Shown one piece after another: positions 33,415 through 39,690 of a stretch of 39,690 bases of DNA. Both the position numbers and the translations under genes were made by a program. The notes beneath the pieces were generated by a model, which was given only the letters and a program-made list of their open reading frames with translations, searched no databases and was not told where the DNA came from. The first letter of the stretch is position 1; each line of letters starts with the position of its first letter. The DNA comes from CAYSFW01 sp050329935 (GTDB lineage: Bacteria > Pseudomonadota > Gammaproteobacteria > UWMA-0217). The DNA is taken from NCBI GenBank assembly GCA_050329935.1, contig JBHJOI010000096.1, positions 1 to 39,690 on the forward strand, written 5' to 3'.

Positions 33415-34425
33415 TCAGGCGTTGTGGTAACCGACGACGCGCTCGACCTCGTGCCGGGAGCCGAGGATGACGGGCACGCGCTGGTGCAGCGATTCGGGTT
33501 GCAGGTCCATGATGCGCGCTCGGCCGGTGCTGCTTGCGCCGCCCGCCTGCTCGATCAGGAAACTCATCGGGTTGGCTTCGTAGAGCAACCGCAGTTTGCC
33601 GGTTTGACCCTTCTCGGCGAGCTTGCTGTCGATCGGGTACATGAAGATGCCGCCACGGGTCAGAATGCGGTGGACTTCCGCGACCATCGAGGCGATCCAG
33701 CGCATGTTGAAGTCCTTCTCTCGTGGGCCAGCTTTGCCGGCGAGGCATTCGTCGACGTAGCGTTTGATCGGCGGTTCCCAGAAACGCATGTTCGAGGCGT
33801 TGATTGCGAACTCCTGGCTGTCCTCCGGAATGCGCAGATTCGGGTGGGTCAGGATGAATTCGCCGATGTTTTGGTCGAGGGTGAAGCCATTCACGCCGTT
33901 GCCGGTGGTCAATACGATCATGGTCGACGGGCCATATAGCGCGTAGCCCGCCGCAACTTGTTTCGTTCCCGGTTGTAGGAAAGCCTGGGCCGTCGGTTCG
34001 TTGCCCTCGCCCGGGCAACGCAGGATCGAGAAGATCGTGCCGACCGAAACGTTGACATCGATATTCGAAGAGCCGTCGAGCGGATCGAAGGTCAATAGAT
34101 ACTTGCCGCGCGGCTTGTTGGCCGGGATGTGATAGATATCGTCCATTTCCTCGGAGGCCATCGCCGCGAGGTGCCCGGCCCATTCGTTGGACTTGATGAA
34201 CACATCGTTGGAAATGACATCGAGCTTTTTCTGGGTTTCGCCCTGCACGTTCTCGCTCTCGTTGCTGCCGAGCACGCCGACCAACGCGCCGTGGTTGACC
34301 AGATTCGAGATGACCTTGCAGGCAGTGACCACGTCGTTCAGCAGTGACGTGAAATCGCCGGTCGCGCCTTTGATCTTGCGCTGCTCTTCGATGATGAACT
34401 GCGTGATCGTCGTTCCGTTGTGCAT
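33415..34425 (-). CDS. fbp: Fructose-1,6-bisphosphatase class I
   Basis: Encodes 336 residues. It hydrolyses fructose 1,6-bisphosphate in gluconeogenesis (and in the Calvin cycle where present). Metal ligands are seen as SEEMDD (91-96) and FDPLDGSSN (113-121), the FBPase signature. Glu92, Glu93, Asp114 and Asp117 are in place. The KLRLLYEANPM segment near the C-terminus binds the sugar phosphate. The ATG at 34425 is the first good start. An FNR-like palindrome lies 124 bases upstream in the divergent spacer. Confidence 0.96.
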   Translation of the reverse strand: MHNGTTITQFIIEEQRKIKGATGDFTSLLNDVVTACKVISNLVNHGALVGVLGSNESENVQGETQKKLDVISNDVFIKSNEWAGHLAAMASEEMDDIYHIPANKPRGKYLLTFDPLDGSSNIDVNVSVGTIFSILRCPGEGNEPTAQAFLQPGTKQVAAGYALYGPSTMIVLTTGNGVNGFTLDQNIGEFILTHPNLRIPEDSQEFAINASNMRFWEPPIKRYVDECLAGKAGPREKDFNMRWIASMVAEVHRILTRGGIFMYPIDSKLAEKGQTGKLRLLYEANPMSFLIEQAGGASSTGRARIMDLQPESLHQRVPVILGSRHEVERVVGYHNA

Positions 34426-34548
34426 GATTTCGTTCCCAATTGATTAGTCCATTCGCGGGCCGGCCGCGCGGATCACCGCATTTAGCCGCCAGCACCGATT
34501 TTCGCGCGACGATAGGCCGTTTTAACGGCGCTGGCAATCCTGCCTTGT

Positions 34549-34562
34549 TTGACAAATATCAA
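34549..34562. promoter_or_regulatory. FNR/ANR-like palindrome between fbp and the DUF6455-like gene
   Basis: The sequence TTGAC-AAAT-ATCAA matches the FNR/ANR consensus TTGAT-N4-ATCAA at nine of ten fixed positions. It lies about midway in the 263-base divergent spacer, 124 bases before fbp and 127 before the chosen start of the other gene, so either could be the target. Its TTGACA also looks like a plus-strand -35 hexamer, but no clear -10 follows at the right distance. Confidence 0.4.
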
Positions 34563-34688
34563 AACCTGTGGTGACCAAGGCGGTAGTCTGACCGACTGGG
34601 TCTACAGCGCGGGCCAGGTGTACGGTCGTCAACGATGGCGCGCGCCGAACTCGCGGCGAATCAGAGTTATTACGACAGGTGCTTGGTA

Positions 34689-35066
34689 ATGATCATGAAT
34701 ACGTTGGTGTACGCGCTGTTTGGCCTCGTGCTCATCGCGGTGCTGGTCGTCACCGTGGGCCTGCCGTTCGCGATGTGGCGCAACCGCCGCACAGCGGAGC
34801 GTTACCGCGAACGACTCATCGCCGACATGAAGGAAACACGCCTGCATCGCATGCTTGGCGCGCTTGGCCTGCAACCGGCTCGACATCTGCATCAAATACC
34901 CATCGTCGAGGTTACCCGCGAAATGCGTAACTGCGCCGCGTGCGACGCAACCGCCGCCTGCGATCGCGCGCTGAACGAAAGCCCCGACGTTTCGGTGGAT
35001 GACATTAGCTACTGTCCCAACCAACAATCGTTGCGCCGCGCGGTCGAGGGGCGTTCCGACGCATAG
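34689..35066 (+). CDS. DUF6455-like membrane-anchored cysteine protein
   Basis: Encodes 125 residues from ATG 34689; upstream codons to 34635 are polar and precede the membrane helix, so they are probably not translated. One transmembrane helix (about 5-30) is followed by a basic RNRRTAERYRERL stretch and a small domain. Four cysteines (C82, C85, C91, C109) lie in the pattern C-x2-C-x5-C...CPN, as in DUF6455 proteins, preceded by the RMLGALGLQP helix also typical there. The cysteines could bind a metal or an iron-sulfur cluster. Function unknown. It is divergent from fbp. Confidence 0.72.
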   Translation: MIMNTLVYALFGLVLIAVLVVTVGLPFAMWRNRRTAERYRERLIADMKETRLHRMLGALGLQPARHLHQIPIVEVTREMRNCAACDATAACDRALNESPDVSVDDISYCPNQQSLRRAVEGRSDA

Positions 35067-35135
35067 TGGCGGGGTTGATGCTTGACCTCACGGTTATCTG
35101 AGCCTACCAGGACGGCGTCCTAACCGGACGGGCGG

Positions 35136-37118
35136 TTAAAAATAGGTCCGCACAGCCGTCTCCAATGTCCACTTCAAAGCGCCCAGTTCGGCGCCGGTGC
35201 TCGTGGCGCCAAGGGTCAGCGCGTGACGTTTGCCGAGTGCGATACCGTTATCCCAACGAAACTCCCAGACCGTCCCGCGATTCGCAAGGTCTCGATTGAC
35301 CGAGAGATCCGCGCGTGTGCGCCATCCGTCGATGGGCTCCCACAAAGCACCGCCGCGTAATTGACCCATCACAGTCAACGATTCGTCCAGGTCTAGATCA
35401 TGGACGAGCGCGGATTCGAGAAAGCCGTACCCGAGGATTCCAGAGCGAGCCTCGCGCCAGGCGAGGCCCGCTCCGCCCAGTAGCGTGGCGCGGGTCGAAT
35501 CGGTGGCGTGCTGCTTTTCCCAGGCGATACGCGTGCGCCATGAGATTGGTTTGAAAAATCGGTCGCGCGGTTCGACCGAGTGAATGTCGAGTAGCGTGAA
35601 TTCGCGCAGGAACAGTTGGTCGCGGTCCCGTTCGTAGCCGGCCGCGAGGGCGAAGAACTCGATCGTGTTGTTATCACCATACCCCGGTGATGGATCGAGA
35701 AAATCGTGGTAGGCCGGGCGCCACTGCAGAACAGCGAGCTGCCGGTCGCGGTCGTTGGTCATGCCGATCGTGACCCGCGAGGTGCCATGCCCGAGTTCGG
35801 GCGTGACCGCCGGCCGTGGCACCGGAATCTCCTCGGTGGCCAACGCGATTCGGCTACGTTGCCGCAGAATTGACTTCTCGGCGTCGGTCAACCGCGTCAC
35901 CTCGCCGCCGCCGTTCAGGCGGCGATAGCGTAGTAAGTCTCCAGCTAGATCCATCGCGCGTGCCGCCGCGATCGGCTCGAACGACGACAGTCCAGCCGCG
36001 GCCGTATCGCCGCCGTTTCCCCATAGCGTAAGCGCGCTGGAGATCTCCGGCTCGGGCAATGTACGTTGTGCCTGTTTGATTTTCTTTCCGAGCGACGCGA
36101 CAAAGCGGCGTTCACGGATCAGACCGCGTTGTTCCAGCGCCTTGATTGTGTCGACCGGAATCGCCCAGGTGCGGAACGGCTCCGTGAGCCGTTGTCGCGG
36201 TGTCACGACATCCAGCAACGAGAGTAAATGGTAGGAACAGTTCTCGCGGAAAAAATAGTAATCAAAGTAGGCGATCAACATTTCATAGGCATGCGCCAGC
36301 ACCCACGTGACTTCCTCGGGCGTCAGATTCAGCGTGTATTCCCAGATGTCGCGGTCGTCGACCTGCCCGTATTCGCGAAGTTTGAGGTGGTAGGGGAGCA
36401 CGTGGAAACGGCCCTTGAATCCGCCTCCGATACCCAGCACGGCGTAGCTCATCGGGCCGACGTCGGGCGGAACCTCGGCGGCGAAGTTCAGGCTCTGGTT
36501 GAGCATGCGCAGCTCGGGCGCCTGGTCGCGCCGATCAAGACGAAGCAAGGTATGACCGAACGCGGACGACGGGCTGTTGGGGTGCGCGGACGGGAAAATC
36601 ACGGTCAGCTCGTCAGCTTGAAGAAAGGTTTTATACCGGTCGAATTCCTCACATGCGACCGGTGGAAAACTGACCGACGCGTCCGCGAGCGAGGCGGCTA
36701 GCCACTGCCGACGCGCGACGAAGCGGCAGGCGGGGATGAGTCGCATGGGGGCCTTCACGGTCGTGGCGTGCAGCGCCGCGATAGTCGCTTCTAGCTCTCG
36801 CCGAGGATCGTGCTTGCCCTCGCTCGATAGAAAGAAATGCGGCGCATCGATTTGGCTCTCCAGTCCATCGCTGAAGCGCGGCTGTTGGTAGTGCAGCAAT
36901 GCGTGCCACATGGGGTCGCGCCACAGTTCGCGGCTACCCGCCGCGTCAATGAGTTGAGCCACGGGGTGGTCGGTGCCGGCGTTGGTTGCCGCGACGGCGG
37001 CGGCATCGAAATCGCCAAGGGCGAGTTGTTGTTCCACCGAGTCCGCGGCGTGGCCCACATGCAATGTGGTGACCAGCATCAGGTAGATGACGGTCCTGAC
37101 TAAATTGATGATGGACAT
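35136..37118 (-). CDS. DUF4105 (Lnb N-terminal-like) protein with C-terminal barrel-like region
   Basis: Encodes 660 residues from ATG 37118; ATG 37124 is possible. The longer frame to 37142 is rejected because it runs into a terminator stem. A signal peptide (about 1-25) precedes an N-terminal helical part. The DUF4105 core (about 160-310) contains SSAFGHTLLRLD with His189, YAVLGIGGGFKGRF, and RENCSYHLLSLLDV with Cys294 and His297, a possible papain-like Cys-His site. From about 430 the chain alternates hydrophobic and polar residues and ends in Phe, like an outer-membrane barrel. DUF4105 is related to the lipoprotein N-acyltransferase Lnb family; catalysis here is unproven. It follows two DUF3015 genes. 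Confidence 0.85.
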   Translation of the reverse strand: MSIINLVRTVIYLMLVTTLHVGHAADSVEQQLALGDFDAAAVAATNAGTDHPVAQLIDAAGSRELWRDPMWHALLHYQQPRFSDGLESQIDAPHFFLSSEGKHDPRRELEATIAALHATTVKAPMRLIPACRFVARRQWLAASLADASVSFPPVACEEFDRYKTFLQADELTVIFPSAHPNSPSSAFGHTLLRLDRRDQAPELRMLNQSLNFAAEVPPDVGPMSYAVLGIGGGFKGRFHVLPYHLKLREYGQVDDRDIWEYTLNLTPEEVTWVLAHAYEMLIAYFDYYFFRENCSYHLLSLLDVVTPRQRLTEPFRTWAIPVDTIKALEQRGLIRERRFVASLGKKIKQAQRTLPEPEISSALTLWGNGGDTAAAGLSSFEPIAAARAMDLAGDLLRYRRLNGGGEVTRLTDAEKSILRQRSRIALATEEIPVPRPAVTPELGHGTSRVTIGMTNDRDRQLAVLQWRPAYHDFLDPSPGYGDNNTIEFFALAAGYERDRDQLFLREFTLLDIHSVEPRDRFFKPISWRTRIAWEKQHATDSTRATLLGGAGLAWREARSGILGYGFLESALVHDLDLDESLTVMGQLRGGALWEPIDGWRTRADLSVNRDLANRGTVWEFRWDNGIALGKRHALTLGATSTGAELGALKWTLETAVRTYF

Positions 37119-37127
37119 GATCATCAC

Positions 37128-37157
37128 ATAAAAAAGGCCCACACAGGGGTGGGCCTT
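37128..37157 (-). terminator. Intrinsic terminator between DUF3015 and DUF4105 genes
   Basis: On the minus strand AAGGCCCAC pairs perfectly with GTGGGCCTT over nine positions (37149-37157 with 37134-37142) around a six-base loop. A T-run of six follows directly (37130-37135). It starts 21 bases after the DUF3015 stop and its T-tract ends only a few bases before the DUF4105 start codon, so read-through or a separate promoter must supply the downstream gene. Confidence 0.85.
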
Positions 37158-37177
37158 GCAACTGTCAAGCGACCGCC

Positions 37178-37666
37178 TTAGCGCGTCACGTATTTCGCGA
37201 GACTAGCATCGGCTTCTAGCGCCTTGTCGAGCGCGGCGAGCACGTCTGTCGGCTCGGATACGCCAAAAACCTCGTCGTAGTGGCTTTGCGTAAGACGCTG
37301 GAATGACGGCATGTCGCGGTCATCCACGCCGAGCAGATAGCCGAGTGCGATCAGGTGATCACCCTGACCCTTGGCGGCGTCGGTGCTTAGCTTGTCGATA
37401 TTGCTCGCGACAAAGATCTGTTTCGCTTCTTCGCGTTGCACGGCTTTGGTGGGGTCGCAGCCCATCAGGCCATCGCCCGTGGTCATGAAAAACGTGTTGG
37501 GGATGACTAGATTATTCAGGATCGCGGCGGCAATGTTGGCGCCGCGCGAATTCTCGCCTTTCATGACCTGGGCGCCGAGACCGCAACCCGAACCGGTTTC
37601 CGTTGCGTAGGCAGCGGTGGTCGCTAACAGCGCGGTTATTGCAATGAATGCTATGGGTGTTTTCAT
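37178..37666 (-). CDS. DUF3015 exported protein, copy 2
   Basis: Encodes 162 residues with a signal peptide (about 1-21). The mature N-terminus reads GSGCGLGAQVMKGENSRGANIAAA, the DUF3015 hallmark, and LMGCDP holds the second cysteine, likely disulfide-bonded to the first. A helical C-terminal half contains TDAAKGQGDHLIALGYLLG. It is a tandem paralog of the next gene upstream (same length, 25 bases apart) and ends at a strong terminator. AGGAAA precedes ATG 37666. Function unknown; a periplasmic location is likely. Confidence 0.88.
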   Translation of the reverse strand: MKTPIAFIAITALLATTAAYATETGSGCGLGAQVMKGENSRGANIAAAILNNLVIPNTFFMTTGDGLMGCDPTKAVQREEAKQIFVASNIDKLSTDAAKGQGDHLIALGYLLGVDDRDMPSFQRLTQSHYDEVFGVSEPTDVLAALDKALEADASLAKYVTR

Positions 37667-37691
37667 TTCGAGTTTCCTTTCTTAACCTGGA

Positions 37692-38180
37692 TTAACGACC
37701 GGCGTATTTGGCTAACCGAGGATCGGCCCCGAGCGCGGCATCCAACTGTGCCAACCACGTTTGCGCGTCAGATGGGTTCTCGGAGAATAGCTGCGCGTGT
37801 TTCTCCTGGGTCATTCTGTTGAACACCGCTTGATCGTCCGAATCAATTCGCAGGAGTTCGCCCAATGCCTGCAAGTGGGCGCCATTGCCTTTGGCCGCGT
37901 CCCGCGCGAGATTGTCGAAATTTCCAGCAACATATTGATTGCGTTGATACTCGGCCGTGATCATACTTTGGCCATTGCAGCCGAGGCTGTCAAAACTGAG
38001 GCCAAATAACTGGTTGGAACTTGTGCCGTTGGTGGTGGCAGCTAGAACGTGCGGGCCAAGACCCGTTTGGCCGGCAAACACCTGCTGGCCCAGTCCGCAA
38101 CCGGCACCGTTGTCGGCCATCGCGGCGGAGGATAGGATCAGCGCGCTTGCAAGAGGCAATATTACGAGATACTTATTCAT
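37692..38180 (-). CDS. DUF3015 exported protein, copy 1
   Basis: Encodes 162 residues with a signal peptide (about 1-22, ending AMA). It shares with copy 2 the GAGCGLGQQVFAGQTG start, a second Cys in SLGCNGQ, the RDAAKGNGAHLQALGELL helix and the LAKYAGR ending. Both cysteines are kept. AAGGGA lies upstream of ATG 38180. A near-consensus sigma-70 promoter (38218-38246) drives the pair. Divergence between the copies is large, so the duplication is old or the copies have distinct roles. Confidence 0.88.
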   Translation of the reverse strand: MNKYLVILPLASALILSSAAMADNGAGCGLGQQVFAGQTGLGPHVLAATTNGTSSNQLFGLSFDSLGCNGQSMITAEYQRNQYVAGNFDNLARDAAKGNGAHLQALGELLRIDSDDQAVFNRMTQEKHAQLFSENPSDAQTWLAQLDAALGADPRLAKYAGR

Positions 38181-38217
38181 TGCAAATCCCTTACTTTAAA
38201 TAATGAAAGGCGCGATC

Positions 38218-38246
38218 GTTATAGGTGAACGCGGTTACGCTGTCAA
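38218..38246 (-). promoter_or_regulatory. Strong sigma-70 promoter of the DUF3015 pair
   Basis: The minus strand reads TTGACA (38241-38246), a 17-base spacer, and TATAAC (38218-38223): six and five matches to consensus. The predicted start near 38211 gives a leader of about 30 bases. It lies within the longer version of the divergent hydrolase frame. Confidence 0.7.
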
Positions 38247-38283
38247 ACCCCGACCCCGTTGGGCCTTCCACCCGTGTTGGCGA

Positions 38284-39162
38284 GTGATCTTACGCGTCCT
38301 GATTGTCGTGTGGATGCTCGCACTCACGGGCTGTTCGCGATTGTTTTTCATTCCGGATTCGATGTTGGTCCTCCGTCCAGACGACGTTGGGCTTGCGTTC
38401 GACGATGTGGTTTTTCCTTCCTCGGACAATGCGCATCAGTTGCACGGCTGGTTCCTAGGTGGCGCCGAGCCGGTCAAGGGCACGGTGCTATTCCTGCATG
38501 GCAACGCCCAGAACATCAGCTACCATCTTGCCTCGGTGCGGTGGCTGCCGGCCCGGCATTTTAATGTGTTTCTCTATGACTACCGTGGGTTCGGCGCATC
38601 GGGCGGCCGGTCGACGATCGCCAACGCCATCGCCGATGCGCCCGCGGCGATGGCCGCGCTACGGACCCGAATCGGGCACGCGGACGACCGCATCGCCGTG
38701 TTTGGTCAGAGTCTTGGCGGGGCATTGTCCGTCGCGGCGGTGGCTCGTCATCGTGACGAAATGCCGGTCAAGGCTGTCATTCTCGACAGTTCATTTTCCG
38801 GTTTTCAGCAGATCGCGCGCGAGAAGCTCGAGGAGGCGTGGCTCACGCGGCCATTGAGCGGTGTATTGGCGACCCTGTTTCCGAACGAGCCGGATTTGCT
38901 GGCCGCCGCCAACGCGATTCATCCGATACCGATATTGCTCATCCACGGCTTGGACGATCGAATCGTGCCCGCAACCCACAGCCAGCAATTGTTCGAAGCC
39001 GCGCGCGAGCCGAAGACGCTGTTGCTGCAACCGGGCGCGAGGCACATCAGCGCACTTGCCAGCGCCGAGGTGCGTGAACGCCTGGTGAGTTTCCTGACGG
39101 CCGCGATGTGCACGGCTATGGCTTCGACGCGAGTTCCGGAGTGCGATGCCAGCTCGAATTAG
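38284..39162 (+). CDS. Lipoprotein alpha/beta hydrolase (YfhR/BEM46-like)
   Basis: Encodes 292 residues from GTG 38284, giving a compact lipoprotein signal (VILRVLIVVWMLALTGC, Cys17). The frame is open to ATG 38203, but that would add 27 residues before the signal and place the DUF3015 promoter inside the gene; neither start has a good ribosome-binding site. The oxyanion block is FLHGNAQN (70-77), the nucleophile Ser143 lies in VFGQSLGG, Asp224/225 in HGLDDRIVP and His254 in GARH complete the triad. The substrate is unknown. It faces away from the DUF3015 genes and may share a regulatory region with them. Confidence 0.85.
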   Translation: MILRVLIVVWMLALTGCSRLFFIPDSMLVLRPDDVGLAFDDVVFPSSDNAHQLHGWFLGGAEPVKGTVLFLHGNAQNISYHLASVRWLPARHFNVFLYDYRGFGASGGRSTIANAIADAPAAMAALRTRIGHADDRIAVFGQSLGGALSVAAVARHRDEMPVKAVILDSSFSGFQQIAREKLEEAWLTRPLSGVLATLFPNEPDLLAAANAIHPIPILLIHGLDDRIVPATHSQQLFEAAREPKTLLLQPGARHISALASAEVRERLVSFLTAAMCTAMASTRVPECDASSN

Positions 39163-39690
39163 CGCGCGGTGGTTATAAATGCCGCGTCGGTCGTGCATCG
39201 GTGCGGTGAAATCACGGATCTGGAGCGCATTGGCGGGCTCGCAGACGCAGGGTGCACTCGTTCGACTAATTCGAAATACTTTGGCGCGCAAGCCGTCGTA
39301 GGTGGTCGACGCGCATGACTAGTTGAGCGGGTCGCCGATTATACTTACTACCAAGTCCCCCTTGCCTATTCGCGTCGGCGTCTGAATTATCGCGGACGTA
39401 GTCCAGGTTGAAGAGAAAAGCGACGGAAATTCCGGCGCAATGGCAACCGCCACGGCCATTTTCTACTCGTAGGTTGCCTGCCTGGTGCTGGGGCATTCGC
39501 CGCATGTTCAATTGGTGCGACGTTGGAGATCATAAGCGTGGAGTGAGTTCGCCGGGCTGAGGAGCAGAAGGCGGCCGTCGCACCGATCCGCGCTGGGGGC
39601 GCAGTGGGCGGCGCTCGATCGTCGCAATAATTAACCTAACGCGGAGACGTCGCCCACGATCGATTGTGGGGTCAATCAACGTGCCTGATA
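39163..39690. other. Gene-poor end of the window
   Basis: 528 bases in which I cannot support a gene. The only moderately long frame (39266-39511, minus strand, 81 codons) has no recognisable domain, no ribosome-binding site and an Arg/His-rich composition like a shadow frame. An imperfect hairpin, CCCAC with GTGGG (39653-39670), lies near the edge. The stretch could be eroded coding or mobile DNA, or an upstream region of a gene beyond the window. Confidence 0.5.

Noticed and set aside
32519..34555. A single 678-codon open frame on the minus strand covering argB and the whole fbp region
   Set aside because: Only its C-terminal 295 residues are ArgB. The rest is a GC-driven open frame that overlaps fbp in a different frame, and its translation resembles no protein.
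39266..39511. 81-codon minus-strand frame near the right edge
   Set aside because: No ribosome-binding site, domain or signal. Composition is like a shadow frame, and I cannot tie it to any transposase or integrase.

Overview
The window is a GC-rich chromosomal segment from a gammaproteobacterium outside the Enterobacterales. The evidence is the gene order caxA-kdsD-kdsC-lptC-lptA-lptB-rpoN-hpf-ptsN, with mlaFEDCB placed divergently nearby, combined with an hprK gene and a mannose-type EIIA that E. coli lacks at this locus. The DNA does not let me name a genus. No rRNA, convincing tRNA, CRISPR array, prophage or intact insertion sequence was seen.

Layout. Positions 1-1190 hold two tandem paralogous HExxH putative metallopeptidases, the first cut by the window edge. 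Next come a class I fumarase and a convergent GDSL autotransporter esterase, separated by a short spacer that can fold into a long branched hairpin. Positions 5.2-7.1 kb carry mtfA, yajQ and a HIT-family protein. Positions 7.1-16.7 kb (minus strand) form the conserved envelope and nitrogen-PTS locus: caxA, kdsD/kdsC (Kdo synthesis), lptC/A/B (LPS transport), rpoN, hpf, ptsN, hprK, rapZ, a mannose-type EIIA and HPr. Two extra genes (an unrecognised protein and a DUF533 protein) separate it from mlaFEDCB at 18.4-21.5 kb, which encodes retrograde phospholipid transport.

Positions 21.5-26.6 kb are accessory-like: three small exported proteins, cyclopropane fatty acid synthase, a solitary protein with two bacterial-microcompartment (BMC) shell domains, a small periplasmic protein and a lipoprotein alpha/beta hydrolase. 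Positions 26.7-30.7 kb encode a complete polyamine ABC transporter (potFGHI). Then follow a TauE/TSUP permease, a DUF4124 protein, an fbp-argB pair, and a DUF6455-like cysteine protein that shares an FNR-like palindrome with fbp. Positions 35.1-38.2 kb carry a DUF4105 (Lnb-like) protein with a probable outer-membrane barrel, downstream of two DUF3015 paralogs. A lipoprotein hydrolase follows, and the last 0.5 kb has no gene I can support.

How the genes fit together: most of the window concerns the Gram-negative envelope (LPS, phospholipid transport, lipid modification, autotransporter, exported proteins) plus a PTS-type regulatory relay (HPr, HPr kinase, EIIA-Ntr, EIIA-Man-like, RapZ) beside sigma-54. 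The least ordinary items are the lone tandem-BMC protein, the DUF3015-DUF3015-DUF4105 unit with its promoter and internal terminator, the structured spacer after fumarase, and the tandem HExxH paralogs.
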